Source: Actinomyces dentalis DSM 19115 (lineage in GTDB: Bacteria > Actinomycetota > Actinomycetes > Actinomycetales > Actinomycetaceae). Taken from it: 64,000 nt of DNA. The notes under the pieces were generated by a model. That model had not been told where the DNA came from. It was given only the letters and a program-made list of their open reading frames with translations, and did not search any database. Shown here in pieces: positions 8,420 to 15,982 of this stretch; position 1 is the first letter of the stretch, and each line of letters begins with the position of its first letter. The DNA lies in contig NZ_AUBL01000001.1 of assembly GCF_000429225.1 (NCBI RefSeq), positions 62,001 to 126,000 on the forward strand. The letters run 5' to 3'. The position numbers were made by a program, and so were the translations under genes.

Positions 8420-9397
8420 TCAGAAGCGCTCGGGGTAGCCCAGCTCCGGCGCCGTCACCTCGTCCAGGGCGTGGCGGATCTGCACCGGCAGGCTCAGGTC
8501 CTCCGCCGACAGGGCCCCCTGGAGCTGGGCGGGGGTGCGCGCCCCCACAATGGTGCAGGCCACGCCCGGGGCGTCGCGCGCCCAGGCCAGGGCCACCTCC
8601 ACCGGCTTGCGGTCCAGGCCCACGGCCGCCGTCGCCACCGCCTCGACCACCCCCTCGTGGCGCTGCGCCAGGTAGGGGGCCACGTAGGAGCGCAGGTGCG
8701 GGGAGCCCCCACGCGAGTCCGCCGGCGTGGACGCCCGGTACTTGCCGGTGAGCACCCCGCGCCCCAGCGGGGCGTAGCCGATGACCCCCAGGCCCAGGGC
8801 CGCCGCGGCGGGGACCACCTCGCGCTCGATGCCGCGGCTGAGCAGGGAGTGCTCGACCTCCACGGCCGCCATGCGCGGCCCGCCGCGCTCGCGCAGCAGG
8901 TCGGCGGCGTGGACGGTGGCCCACGCGGGGTGGTTGGACACCCCCACGTAGCGGGCCCGGCCCGAGTCGACCGCGATGCGCAGCGCGTCGACCGTCTCCT
9001 CCATGGGGGTCGTGGCGTCGGGCACCTGGACCAGCCACAGGTCCAGGTGGTCGGTGCCCAGGCGGCCCAGGGATATGTCCAGCAGGTCCAGGAGCGTGCC
9101 GCGCGAGGCGTCCGCGGCGCTGGGCCGCTCGCCCGTGCGCCAGGTGCGCACCCCCGCCTTGGACACCAGGACCAGCTCCTGACGGTCCACGTGCTGCTCC
9201 AGCAGCTGGCCGATGACCTCCTCGCTCAGCCCCTCGCAGTAGGAGGCCGCCGTGTCCAGGAGCGTGCCGCCGGCGTCGAGGAAGACGTCGAGCTGCTCCT
9301 TGGCCTCCACCTCGTCGGTGTCGCGCCCCCAGGTCATCGTGCCCAGGCCGACCGACGACACGCGCAGGCCCGTGCGGCCCAGTCTGCGATGCTCCAT
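8420..9397 (-). CDS. Aldo/keto reductase family oxidoreductase
   Basis: This is a 325-residue (beta/alpha)8 protein. Family landmarks are RRLGRTGLRVSSVGLGTMTWG at the N-terminus, DTAASYCEGLSEEVIG (catalytic Asp and Tyr), VLVSKAGVRT (catalytic Lys), a VGVSNHPAWATV element and the NADPH-binding end VGARTPAQLQGAL. The usual catalytic His region reads DLWLVQVPDATTPMEET, so the His of the tetrad seems to be Gln. That substitution may mark a subfamily with altered chemistry. The cytoplasmic substrate is unknown. It is transcribed towards the acidic-tail gene. Confidence 0.85.
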   Translation of the reverse strand: MEHRRLGRTGLRVSSVGLGTMTWGRDTDEVEAKEQLDVFLDAGGTLLDTAASYCEGLSEEVIGQLLEQHVDRQELVLVSKAGVRTWRTGERPSAADASRGTLLDLLDISLGRLGTDHLDLWLVQVPDATTPMEETVDALRIAVDSGRARYVGVSNHPAWATVHAADLLRERGGPRMAAVEVEHSLLSRGIEREVVPAAAALGLGVIGYAPLGRGVLTGKYRASTPADSRGGSPHLRSYVAPYLAQRHEGVVEAVATAAVGLDRKPVEVALAWARDAPGVACTIVGARTPAQLQGALSAEDLSLPVQIRHALDEVTAPELGYPERF

Positions 9398-9403
9398 GGG
9401 CTA

Positions 9404-9409
9404 ACCGTA
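9404..9409 (-). promoter_or_regulatory. -10 hexamer TACGGT, predicted leaderless start
   Basis: On the minus strand TACGGT is followed by 6 bases and then the reductase ATG at 9397. No Shine-Dalgarno sequence is visible. Confidence 0.45.
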
Positions 9410-9481
9410 AACGGCCCCGTCAAGGCGACGGCGGCGGCGCGCTCACGTCCTCCCCCGCCGCCCCCGCGCGAGGCCGCAGCC

Positions 9482-10339
9482 TCAGGCGGCCCGCCGGGCC
9501 GTGAGCAGCCGCTCCACGCCCTCCGGCGACGCCGGCGGGGGCTCGCCCCCGAACAGGGGGCACACCGCCTGGAAGGAGCACCAGTCGCACAGGCGCGAGC
9601 GGCGGGGCGCGAACCGCCCGCTGCGGGCGCAGTCCTCGACCTCGTCCCACAGCCGCTCCAGGCGCACGGCCGTGGACTCCAGCTCCGCCGGGTGCGGGTC
9701 GTGGGTCAGGACGCGCCCGTCCTTGAGGTAGATCAGCTGCAGCCGCCGCGGCGCCCGGCCGCGCCCGAGCCGCAGCACCAGCGCGTAGAAGCGCATCTGG
9801 AACAGCGCCTCCTGAACGAAGCGCGGCCCGGGGGAGCGGCCCGTCTTGTAGTCCACCACCCGCACCGACCCGTCGCCGGCCACGTCCAGGCGGTCGATGA
9901 AGCCGCGCAGGAGCAGCCCGCCGCGGGTCTGCGCCTGGACGAACAGCTCGCGCTCGGCCGGCTCGAGCCGGGAGGGGTTCTCCAGCCGGAAGTAGGCGGC
10001 GATGAGCCCGCGGGCCTCCTCCAGCCACGCCCCGACCCGTCCGGGGGAGTCGAACAGCTCCATGACCCGCGGGTTGCGCCCCCGATGCTCCTCCCACTGG
10101 TCCGGCAGCATCCCCAGGGCCGCAGACACGGTCCGCTCGCCGGCCGGCAGGTCGTAGAGCCGCTCCAGCACCGCGTGCACGAGGGTGCCCCTGTGCGTGG
10201 CCAGGGACCCCGGCTCGTCCAGCCGGTCCACGACGCGCAGCCGGAACAGCAGGGGGCACTGCATGAAGTCCTTGGCCCGCGACGGGGACAGGGCCGCGCG
10301 CCGGCCCTCCGGCGCGCCGGGGGTCGCATGGTCGCTCAT
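9482..10339 (-). CDS. RecB-like PD-(D/E)XK nuclease with Fe-S cluster cysteines
   Basis: The 285-residue protein begins LSPSRAKDFMQCPLLFRLR, the typical start of the RecB/AddB/Cas4 exonuclease group. It continues with HAVLERL (motif I His), FIDRLDV plus VRVVDYKTGR (the D...DxK catalytic core) and QMRFYALVL (the QxxxY motif). Four cysteines (MQCPL near the N-terminus and CDWCSFQAVC plus the first of these at the C-terminus) fit a 4Fe-4S cluster. Related actinobacterial genes sit next to trmI and the Pup genes, as here. ATG 10339 was chosen over an upstream ATG at 10387 because a TAGGTT -10 element lies just before it. Confidence 0.87.
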   Translation of the reverse strand: MSDHATPGAPEGRRAALSPSRAKDFMQCPLLFRLRVVDRLDEPGSLATHRGTLVHAVLERLYDLPAGERTVSAALGMLPDQWEEHRGRNPRVMELFDSPGRVGAWLEEARGLIAAYFRLENPSRLEPAERELFVQAQTRGGLLLRGFIDRLDVAGDGSVRVVDYKTGRSPGPRFVQEALFQMRFYALVLRLGRGRAPRRLQLIYLKDGRVLTHDPHPAELESTAVRLERLWDEVEDCARSGRFAPRRSRLCDWCSFQAVCPLFGGEPPPASPEGVERLLTARRAA

Positions 10340-10346
10340 GCCCCCG

Positions 10347-10352
10347 AACCTA
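10347..10352 (-). promoter_or_regulatory. -10 hexamer TAGGTT, predicted leaderless start
   Basis: Read on the minus strand, TAGGTT is followed by 7 bases and the nuclease ATG at 10339. Confidence 0.45.
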
Positions 10353-10404
10353 CCCCCGCCGGCCGACACGAACCCGCCCCTGCGCACCCCGGCGCCGGAC
10401 CGGC

Positions 10405-10410
10405 TAGGCT
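10405..10410 (+). promoter_or_regulatory. -10 hexamer TAGGCT, predicted leaderless start
   Basis: TAGGCT lies 7 bases before the M50 protease ATG at 10418. No Shine-Dalgarno sequence intervenes. Confidence 0.5.
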
Positions 10411-10417
10411 CACCCGC

Positions 10418-11521
10418 ATGTCACCGCAGTCCACGCCCCGCGGATGGGTCCTGGGCCGCGTCGGCGGCGCCGACGTCGTCGTCCAACCGGCCTCGGCCCT
10501 GCTCGGGCTGCTCATCGCCGGATCCTGGTACCCGCTGGCCGCCGACGCCCTGACCGGCCTGAGCGCGCCCGCCGTCGTCGGGGCGGTCGCCGCCACCGTG
10601 GCGGGCGCGGCCGTGAGCATCCTCGCCCACGAGCTCGCCCACGGCGCCGCGGGCGCCGCCCTGGGCCGCAGACCCGTGCTCTACGAGTTGCACCTGTGGG
10701 GCGGGCGCACCACCTTCGGCCCCGCCGCCGCCTGGCGCCCCTGGAAGGACGCCCTGACCTCCCTGGCCGGGCCCGCCGCCAACCTGGCCCTGTGGGCCGC
10801 CGGCCGGGCGGCCCTGGAGTGGGCCCGCCCGCCGCTGGCCGCCGCCTTCGCCCTGTGGGCGCTGACCTGGGTCAACCTCGCCCTGGCCGTCTTCAACGCC
10901 CTGCCGGCCCTGCCCCTCGACGGCGGCCACGCCCTGGCCGCCGCCGTCGAGCAGGTCACCGGGCGGGCCCGGCTCGGCCGCACCATCGCCGCCTGGGGCG
11001 GCCTGGCCGTCATCGCCGCCATCGCCTGGCAGTGGATCGCCCGCCCCCTGCTCGCATCCGGGCGCCGGCCCGACTCCTTCTCCCTCATCCTGGCCGTCAT
11101 GGTGGCCTGGCCCATCGCCGCGACCAGCTGGCGGGTGCTCGGACTCGGACGGGGGGAGCGGGCCGCCGCCCGCCTCGACCTGCGCGACCTGGCCCGGCCC
11201 GTGGCGGTGGTGCCCTCCCGCACCGACCTGGAACGGGTCCGCCGCATCCTGGACGAGGGCGCCGCCCTCGTCCTGGTCGCCGACGGACCGGCCCTGCTGG
11301 GCGCCATCGACGACGCCGGCCTGGCCGAGCTGGGCGCCGTCGACGAACGGCGGGCCACCGCCGGACAGGTCTGCCTGGCCCTGCCCGCCCGCGCCGTGAC
11401 CACCACCGCCACCGGGCCGGAGGCCGCCCGGGCCCTCAAGGCGGCGCGCACCGTCTCGCGCTGGCTCGTCCTGGTCGAGGACGGCCGCATGAGCGGCGCC
11501 GTGCCCACGGGGGCGAGGTGA
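10418..11521 (+). CDS. Site-2 protease family (M50) membrane metalloprotease
   Basis: The 367-residue integral membrane protein has the zinc motif HELAH at residues 71-75 inside a membrane helix and the second active-site element NALPALPLDGG at 160-170 (Asp168 is the third metal ligand). This is the S2P/SpoIVFB arrangement. About six hydrophobic segments end near residue 235. The last 120 residues form a soluble region resembling a CBS-type module (SRTDLERVRRILDEG onward). It probably cleaves membrane-embedded substrates; none is known here. The frame is open far upstream, but the -10 element and ATG 10418 define the start. The deacetylase gene begins 2 bases after its stop, so the two are co-transcribed. 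Confidence 0.88.
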   Translation: MSPQSTPRGWVLGRVGGADVVVQPASALLGLLIAGSWYPLAADALTGLSAPAVVGAVAATVAGAAVSILAHELAHGAAGAALGRRPVLYELHLWGGRTTFGPAAAWRPWKDALTSLAGPAANLALWAAGRAALEWARPPLAAAFALWALTWVNLALAVFNALPALPLDGGHALAAAVEQVTGRARLGRTIAAWGGLAVIAAIAWQWIARPLLASGRRPDSFSLILAVMVAWPIAATSWRVLGLGRGERAAARLDLRDLARPVAVVPSRTDLERVRRILDEGAALVLVADGPALLGAIDDAGLAELGAVDERRATAGQVCLALPARAVTTTATGPEAARALKAARTVSRWLVLVEDGRMSGAVPTGAR

Positions 11522-11523
11522 CC

Positions 11524-12354
11524 ATGGCCGACGCCGCCCCGACCCCCGACGACGCGCCCGCCCCCGGCCCCGGCGACGCCGGCGCCCCGCCCGGCAGGCG
11601 CCGCCTGCTGCGCACGACCCTGGCCGGCACCGCCCTCCTGGCCTCCGGCGCCCTGGGCGCCGGAGCCGGCGCCGCCCTCACCCACCACCTCGACACCCAC
11701 CTGTCGCCCACCGACCGGGTCGCCCCGGCGCCCACGGGCCCCGGCGCCCTCACCGCGCGCGTCCTCCTCCAGGGCCCCGACGACGCCCCCCGCGCCTGCA
11801 TCACCTTCGACGACGGCCCCGACCCCGCCTGGACGCCGCTGGTCCTGGACATCCTCGCCGACGCGGGCCTGAGCGCCACCTTCTTCGTCCTGGGCGAGGC
11901 CGCCGCCGCCCACCCCGAGCTCATCGCCCGCGAGGCCGGGGCCGGCCACGAGATCGGCGTCCACAACTGGGTCCACACCGACGTCTACAGCGCCGACGCC
12001 GCCCATCTGCGCGCCGACGTGGACCGCACCATCGCCGCCATCGAGTCGGCCGGCGCCCCGCGACCGGCGCTGTGGCGCCCGCCCTACGGGCGCATCGACG
12101 CCCCCGCCCTGGCCGTGGCCGCCGAACGCGGGCTCGACCTGCTGCTGTGGAGCGAGCACACCCCCGACGTCGAGCACGCCCGGGCCCTGACGACGCGCGT
12201 CCACGCCGGCTCGATCATCCTGTGCCACGACGGGCGCACCCAGCCCAACCGGGAGCTGCTGCGGGCCGTGGGCGACTCCCTCGTCGCGCTCGCGGAGCGG
12301 GGGATGACCTTCCTGACCGGCTCGCAGATGCTCGCCGCCTCCCAGTCGCAGTAG
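11524..12354 (+). CDS. Polysaccharide deacetylase (NodB domain), exported
   Basis: The 276-residue protein opens with a Pro/Ala/Asp-rich stretch, then RRRLLRTTLAGTALLASGALG, a Tat-like or Sec signal segment. The NodB catalytic core follows: TFDDGPDP (catalytic Asp and metal Asp), HNWVH as the H-xxx-H metal motif, LWRPPYGRID with the motif 3 Arg, LLLWSEHTPDV, and IILCHDG with the final His. It should remove acetyl groups from cell-wall or other N-acetylglucosamine-containing glycans outside the membrane. It follows the M50 protease gene by 2 bases. GTG at 11518 would overlap that gene; ATG 11524 is preferred. Confidence 0.88.
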   Translation: MADAAPTPDDAPAPGPGDAGAPPGRRRLLRTTLAGTALLASGALGAGAGAALTHHLDTHLSPTDRVAPAPTGPGALTARVLLQGPDDAPRACITFDDGPDPAWTPLVLDILADAGLSATFFVLGEAAAAHPELIAREAGAGHEIGVHNWVHTDVYSADAAHLRADVDRTIAAIESAGAPRPALWRPPYGRIDAPALAVAAERGLDLLLWSEHTPDVEHARALTTRVHAGSIILCHDGRTQPNRELLRAVGDSLVALAERGMTFLTGSQMLAASQSQ

Positions 12355-12386
12355 GCGCCGTCCGCCGGGGCCGCCCAGCCCCCCGC

Positions 12387-12392
12387 TACACT
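12387..12392 (+). promoter_or_regulatory. -10 hexamer TACACT, predicted leaderless start
   Basis: TACACT lies 6 bases before the methyltransferase ATG at 12399, without a Shine-Dalgarno sequence. Confidence 0.5.
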
Positions 12393-12398
12393 GGCGCC

Positions 12399-13289
12399 AT
12401 GACCGAGCCGGACCCCGGTGCGGCGCACCGCGCCCACTTCGCCGACAACCGCGCCAACTGGGACGACCGCGCCGCCCTCCACGAGGCCTGCGGCTACGGC
12501 ATCGCCGAGCTGCTCGCCTCGCCCGCGGCGCTCACGAAGGACGTCGCCGCCGACCTGGGGCGCCTGGGGGACCTGACCGGCCTCGACGTCATCCACCTCC
12601 AGTGCCACCTGGGACTCGACACGATCAGCCTGGCCCGGCTGGGGGCGCGGCGCGTCGTCGGCCTCGACCTGTCCCCGCGGTCGCTGGAGCGGGCCCGGGA
12701 CCTGGCGCGGCGGGCCGGGGCCCGCATCGAGCTGGTCGAGTCCAACGTCTACGCGGCCCGCGGGGCCGTGACCGGGGACTTCGACCTGGTCTACACCACG
12801 CTGGGCGTGCTGTGCTGGCTGCCCGACGTCGGCGCCTGGGCGCGCGTCGTGGCCCGTCTGCTGCGCACCGGCGGGCGCCTCGTCCTGCGCGACGACCACC
12901 CCGTCTTCATGGCCGTGGGGGACGACGCCTCCCACGGGCTCACCCTCCACGAGCCCTACTTCCAGCAGGACGAGCCCATGACCTGGCAGGACGAGGGCTC
13001 CTACGTGGAGGCGCCCGCGGACGCCGCGCCCATCGCCCACACCCGCAACCACCAGTGGAACCACGCGGTGGGGGAGATCCTCACCGCCCTGATGGGGGCG
13101 GGCCTCGTCCTGGAGGAGGTGGGCGAGACCCGCGTGAGCGCCTGGCGCCGCTGGCCCGAGCTCATGGAGCCCTGCGAGGGCGGCTACCGCTTCGCCGACC
13201 CGGCGCTGCGCGAGATGCTGCCCCTCCAGCTCGTCGTCGTCGCCCGCCGGCCGGGCGCGGACCCCACTACACTGCGCGGTGATGAGTGA
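12399..13289 (+). CDS. Class I SAM-dependent methyltransferase
   Basis: The 296-residue protein has a Rossmann-type methyltransferase core. LTGLDVIHLQCHLGLDTISLARLGA is motif I, VVGLDLSPRSLERARDLA supplies the ribose-binding acidic residue, and FDLVYTTLGVLCWLPDVGAW followed by GGRLVLRDDHP forms motifs II and III. The DPH-like motif Y(F)QQDEPMTWQDEGSY and HTRNHQWNHAVGE in the C-terminal half resemble family members annotated only as class I methyltransferases. The substrate is unknown. Its stop overlaps the start of trmI by 8-11 bases. Confidence 0.82.
   Translation: MTEPDPGAAHRAHFADNRANWDDRAALHEACGYGIAELLASPAALTKDVAADLGRLGDLTGLDVIHLQCHLGLDTISLARLGARRVVGLDLSPRSLERARDLARRAGARIELVESNVYAARGAVTGDFDLVYTTLGVLCWLPDVGAWARVVARLLRTGGRLVLRDDHPVFMAVGDDASHGLTLHEPYFQQDEPMTWQDEGSYVEAPADAAPIAHTRNHQWNHAVGEILTALMGAGLVLEEVGETRVSAWRRWPELMEPCEGGYRFADPALREMLPLQLVVVARRPGADPTTLRGDE
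13268..13273 (+). promoter_or_regulatory. -10 hexamer TACACT ahead of trmI and the Pup operon
   Basis: TACACT lies inside the end of the methyltransferase gene, 5 bases before GTG 13279 and 8 before ATG 13282. It probably drives trmI-arc-dop-pup-pafA with a leaderless first gene. Confidence 0.45.
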
Positions 13290-14364
13290 GCAGCAGGCCG
13301 GCCCCGGCCTCCCCCCGCGCCACGCCACCCAGGAGGTCCTCGGCCCGGCCGGGCGGCGCGGCCCCTTCCGCTACGGCGAGCGCATCCAGGTCACCGACTC
13401 CAAGGGCGCCAAGAGCACCTTCCACCTCGACCCGAACGGCTGCTTCCGCTCCCGTCGCGGCGGCTTCCGCCACCGCGACGTCGTCGGCCTGGAGGAGGGC
13501 ACCGTCCTGACCACCGACACCGGCCACGAGCTGCTCCTGCTGCGCCCGCTGCTGGCCGACTACGTCCTGTCCATGCCCCGGGGCGCCCAGGTCGTCTACC
13601 CCAAGGACTCCGGCCAGATCATCGCCATGGGCGACATCTTCCCCGGCGCCCGCGTCATCGAGGCCGGGGTCGGCTCCGGGGCCCTGACCATGAGCCTGCT
13701 GGGCGCCGTCGGGCCGGCCGGGCGCCTGCTGTCCATCGAGCGGCGCGAGGACTTCGCGGCGATCGCCGCCTCCAACGTCGACTCCTGGTTCGGCGGGCCC
13801 CACCCCGCCTGGGAGCTGCGCACCGGCGACTTCGCCGACGTCGTCGCCGCCCGCGTCCCCGACGCCGGCGCCGACCGCGTCGTGCTGGACATGCTCGCCC
13901 CCTGGGAGAACGTGGACGAGTCCGCCCGCGCCCTCGTGCCCGGCGGGGTGCTCCTGGTCTACGTCGCCACCGTCACCCAGCTGTCGCGCGCCGTGGAGGC
14001 CCTGCGCCGCAGCGGCCGGTTCACCGAGCCCGAGTCCTGGGAGTCCATGGTGCGCACCTGGCACGTCGACGGGCTGTCCGTGCGCCCCGACCACCGCATG
14101 GTCGCCCACACCGGCTTCCTGATCGCCGCCCGCCGCCTGGCCGCCGGCTCCGGGCCGCTCACCCGCCGCCGCCCGCCCGCCCGCGGCGCCTACGACGAGG
14201 CCGGCCACTGGGAGCCCCGGGACGTGGGGGAGCGCACCGGCAGCGACAAGAAGGTGCGCCGCGTCCTGCGCGACGCGGCCGCCAAGCGGCCCGGGGCCGC
14301 CACCCCCGTCCTGCCCGGCGCCCCGGCGCGCGGTGAGGGCGAAGGGGGCGGCGCCCGTGCCTGA
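13282..14364 (+). CDS. trmI: tRNA (adenine-58-N1)-methyltransferase TrmI
   Basis: The 360-residue protein has the TrmI N-terminal barrel (PFRYGERIQVTDSKG) and the catalytic domain with VYPKDSGQIIAMGDIFPGA, the SAM-binding VIEAGVGSGALTMSLL and DRVVLDMLAPWENV. It methylates A58 in the T-loop of tRNAs. The last 80 residues are a basic, Pro-rich tail longer than usual. GTG 13279 is an alternative start in the same frame; ATG 13282 avoids a non-AUG leaderless start. It heads the Pup gene run and its 3' end overlaps arc. TrmI upstream of the ARC/Mpa gene is a common actinobacterial arrangement. Confidence 0.93.
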   Translation: MSEQQAGPGLPPRHATQEVLGPAGRRGPFRYGERIQVTDSKGAKSTFHLDPNGCFRSRRGGFRHRDVVGLEEGTVLTTDTGHELLLLRPLLADYVLSMPRGAQVVYPKDSGQIIAMGDIFPGARVIEAGVGSGALTMSLLGAVGPAGRLLSIERREDFAAIAASNVDSWFGGPHPAWELRTGDFADVVAARVPDAGADRVVLDMLAPWENVDESARALVPGGVLLVYVATVTQLSRAVEALRRSGRFTEPESWESMVRTWHVDGLSVRPDHRMVAHTGFLIAARRLAAGSGPLTRRRPPARGAYDEAGHWEPRDVGERTGSDKKVRRVLRDAAAKRPGAATPVLPGAPARGEGEGGGARA

Positions 14365-15982
14365 GACCCGGCCCCGGACCCCGGGCCCGCCCCCGCCCTC
14401 GCCGTCCTTCACCAGCCACCAGCTGCGCGAGGCCCGCGCCGAGGCCGCGAGCCTGGCCGCCAAGAACGAGCGCCTGACGGCCGCGCTCACCGCCGCCCGC
14501 GAGCGCATCGTCGAACTGGGCGCCCAGCTCGACGCCGTCACGGCCCCGCCCGTCACCCTCGGCCTGCTCACCGCCGCCCCCCGGTCCCGGGGGGAGGGCC
14601 GGCCCGTCGAGGCCGACGTCGCGCTCGGCGGGCGGCCCATGCGCCTGGGCCTGCACCCGGGCCTGGACCCGGCGACCCTGGGCGCCGGCCGGCTGGCGGC
14701 CGTCAACGACCAGATGCTCGTCGTCGACTCCCTGCCCGCCCCCGACACCGGCGAGGCCGTCACCCTCGACGAGGTCCTCGGCGCCCGCCGCGCCCTGGTC
14801 ACCACCGGAGGCGGGGCGAGCCGGGTGCTGGCCCTGGCCGAGGGCCTCGACCCCGCCGCCCTCAAGCCCGGCGACACCCTGGTCGCGGATCTGCGCGCCG
14901 ACCTCGCCACCGCCCTGGTGGAGCGCACCGGCGTCGAGCAGCTCGTCATCGCCGAGGCCCCGGACGTGTCCTGGGCCGATATCGGCGGGCTCGGCCCCCA
15001 GATCGACCGGATCCGCGACGCCATCGAGCTGCCCTTCGCCCACCCCGGGCTCTACCGCGGCTACGGCCTGCGCGCCCCCAAGGGCGTGCTTCTGTACGGC
15101 CCGCCCGGCTGCGGCAAGACCCTCATCGCCAAGGCGGTGGCGACATCCCTGGCCGACTCCGCCGGCGGGCGCCCGGCCGCCTTCCTCAACATCAAGGGCC
15201 CCGAGCTGCTGAGCAAATTCGTGGGCGAGACGGAGCGGCAGATCCGCGCCATCTTCGTCCAGGCCCGCAAGGCGGCCGCCGAGGACCGGCCCGTGGTCGT
15301 CTTCTTCGACGAGATGGAGGCCCTGCTGCGCACCCGCGGCACCGGCGTGTCCTCCGACGTCGAGACCATGATCGTCCCCCAGGTCCTGTCCGAGATCGAC
15401 GGCGTGGAGTCCCTGCGCAACGTCATCGTCATCGGCGCCTCCAACCGCGAGGACATGATCGACCCGGCGATCCTGCGCCCCGGCCGCCTGGACGTCAAGA
15501 TCCGCATCGACCGCCCCGACGCCGAGGCCGCCGCCGACATCCTCGCCAAGCACCTGAGGGCCGACCTGCCCCTGGATCCCGGGGAGCTGGCCGGGGCGGG
15601 CGGGGACCGCCAGGCCGCCGCGGCGGCGATGCGCCGGGCCGCCGTGGACGCCCTGTACGCGCGCACCCCCGCCACCGCCGTCCTGGAGGTCGTCTGCGCC
15701 TCCGGGGCGCGCGAAACCCTCCACCTGGCCGACCTGGCCAGCGGCGCCATGCTCGCCGCCGTCGTCGCCCGCGCCAAGACCGCCGCCATCAAGGACGAGA
15801 TCGCTGGCGGGCCCGGCGGGCTGTCCACCGCCCGCCTCCTGGAGGCCATCGCCGTCGAGGCCCGTCAGAACGAGGAGATCGCCTCCGCCGCCGGCCCCGA
15901 GGGCCGGGAGCGCCTCATCGGCCGCCGGGGCGAGCGGATCCGCTCGGTCACCAGGCTCGTCCCCGACCGGGAGGAAGCGTGA
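14357..15982 (+). CDS. arc: Proteasome-associated ATPase homologue ARC/Mpa, without the docking tail
   Basis: The 541-residue AAA+ ATPase has an N-terminal coiled coil (about residues 15-50), two OB-fold-like segments (about 60-210), Walker A GPPGCGKT at 248-255, Walker B VVFFDEM and the arginine-finger region ILRPGRLD. In Mpa/ARC the coiled coil recruits Pup-tagged proteins and the ring unfolds them. Mycobacterial Mpa ends in a GQYL-type motif that docks on the 20S proteasome; this protein ends in DREEA with no such motif. GTG 14357 is chosen because GAAGGGGG lies 8 bases upstream; GTG 14333 is possible. Its stop overlaps the next gene by 4 bases (GTGA). Confidence 0.93.
   Translation: MPETRPRTPGPPPPSPSFTSHQLREARAEAASLAAKNERLTAALTAARERIVELGAQLDAVTAPPVTLGLLTAAPRSRGEGRPVEADVALGGRPMRLGLHPGLDPATLGAGRLAAVNDQMLVVDSLPAPDTGEAVTLDEVLGARRALVTTGGGASRVLALAEGLDPAALKPGDTLVADLRADLATALVERTGVEQLVIAEAPDVSWADIGGLGPQIDRIRDAIELPFAHPGLYRGYGLRAPKGVLLYGPPGCGKTLIAKAVATSLADSAGGRPAAFLNIKGPELLSKFVGETERQIRAIFVQARKAAAEDRPVVVFFDEMEALLRTRGTGVSSDVETMIVPQVLSEIDGVESLRNVIVIGASNREDMIDPAILRPGRLDVKIRIDRPDAEAAADILAKHLRADLPLDPGELAGAGGDRQAAAAAMRRAAVDALYARTPATAVLEVVCASGARETLHLADLASGAMLAAVVARAKTAAIKDEIAGGPGGLSTARLLEAIAVEARQNEEIASAAGPEGRERLIGRRGERIRSVTRLVPDREEA

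Noticed and set aside
9482-10339. Cas4
   Set aside because: The RecB-like nuclease with Fe-S cysteines resembles Cas4, but it sits in the conserved trmI/Pup neighbourhood with no CRISPR array, so a general nuclease is the better call.
8471-10417. Long N-terminal extension of the M50 protease frame
   Set aside because: The frame is open, but it is antisense to the aldo/keto reductase and nuclease genes, and a -10 element plus ATG at 10418 mark the start.
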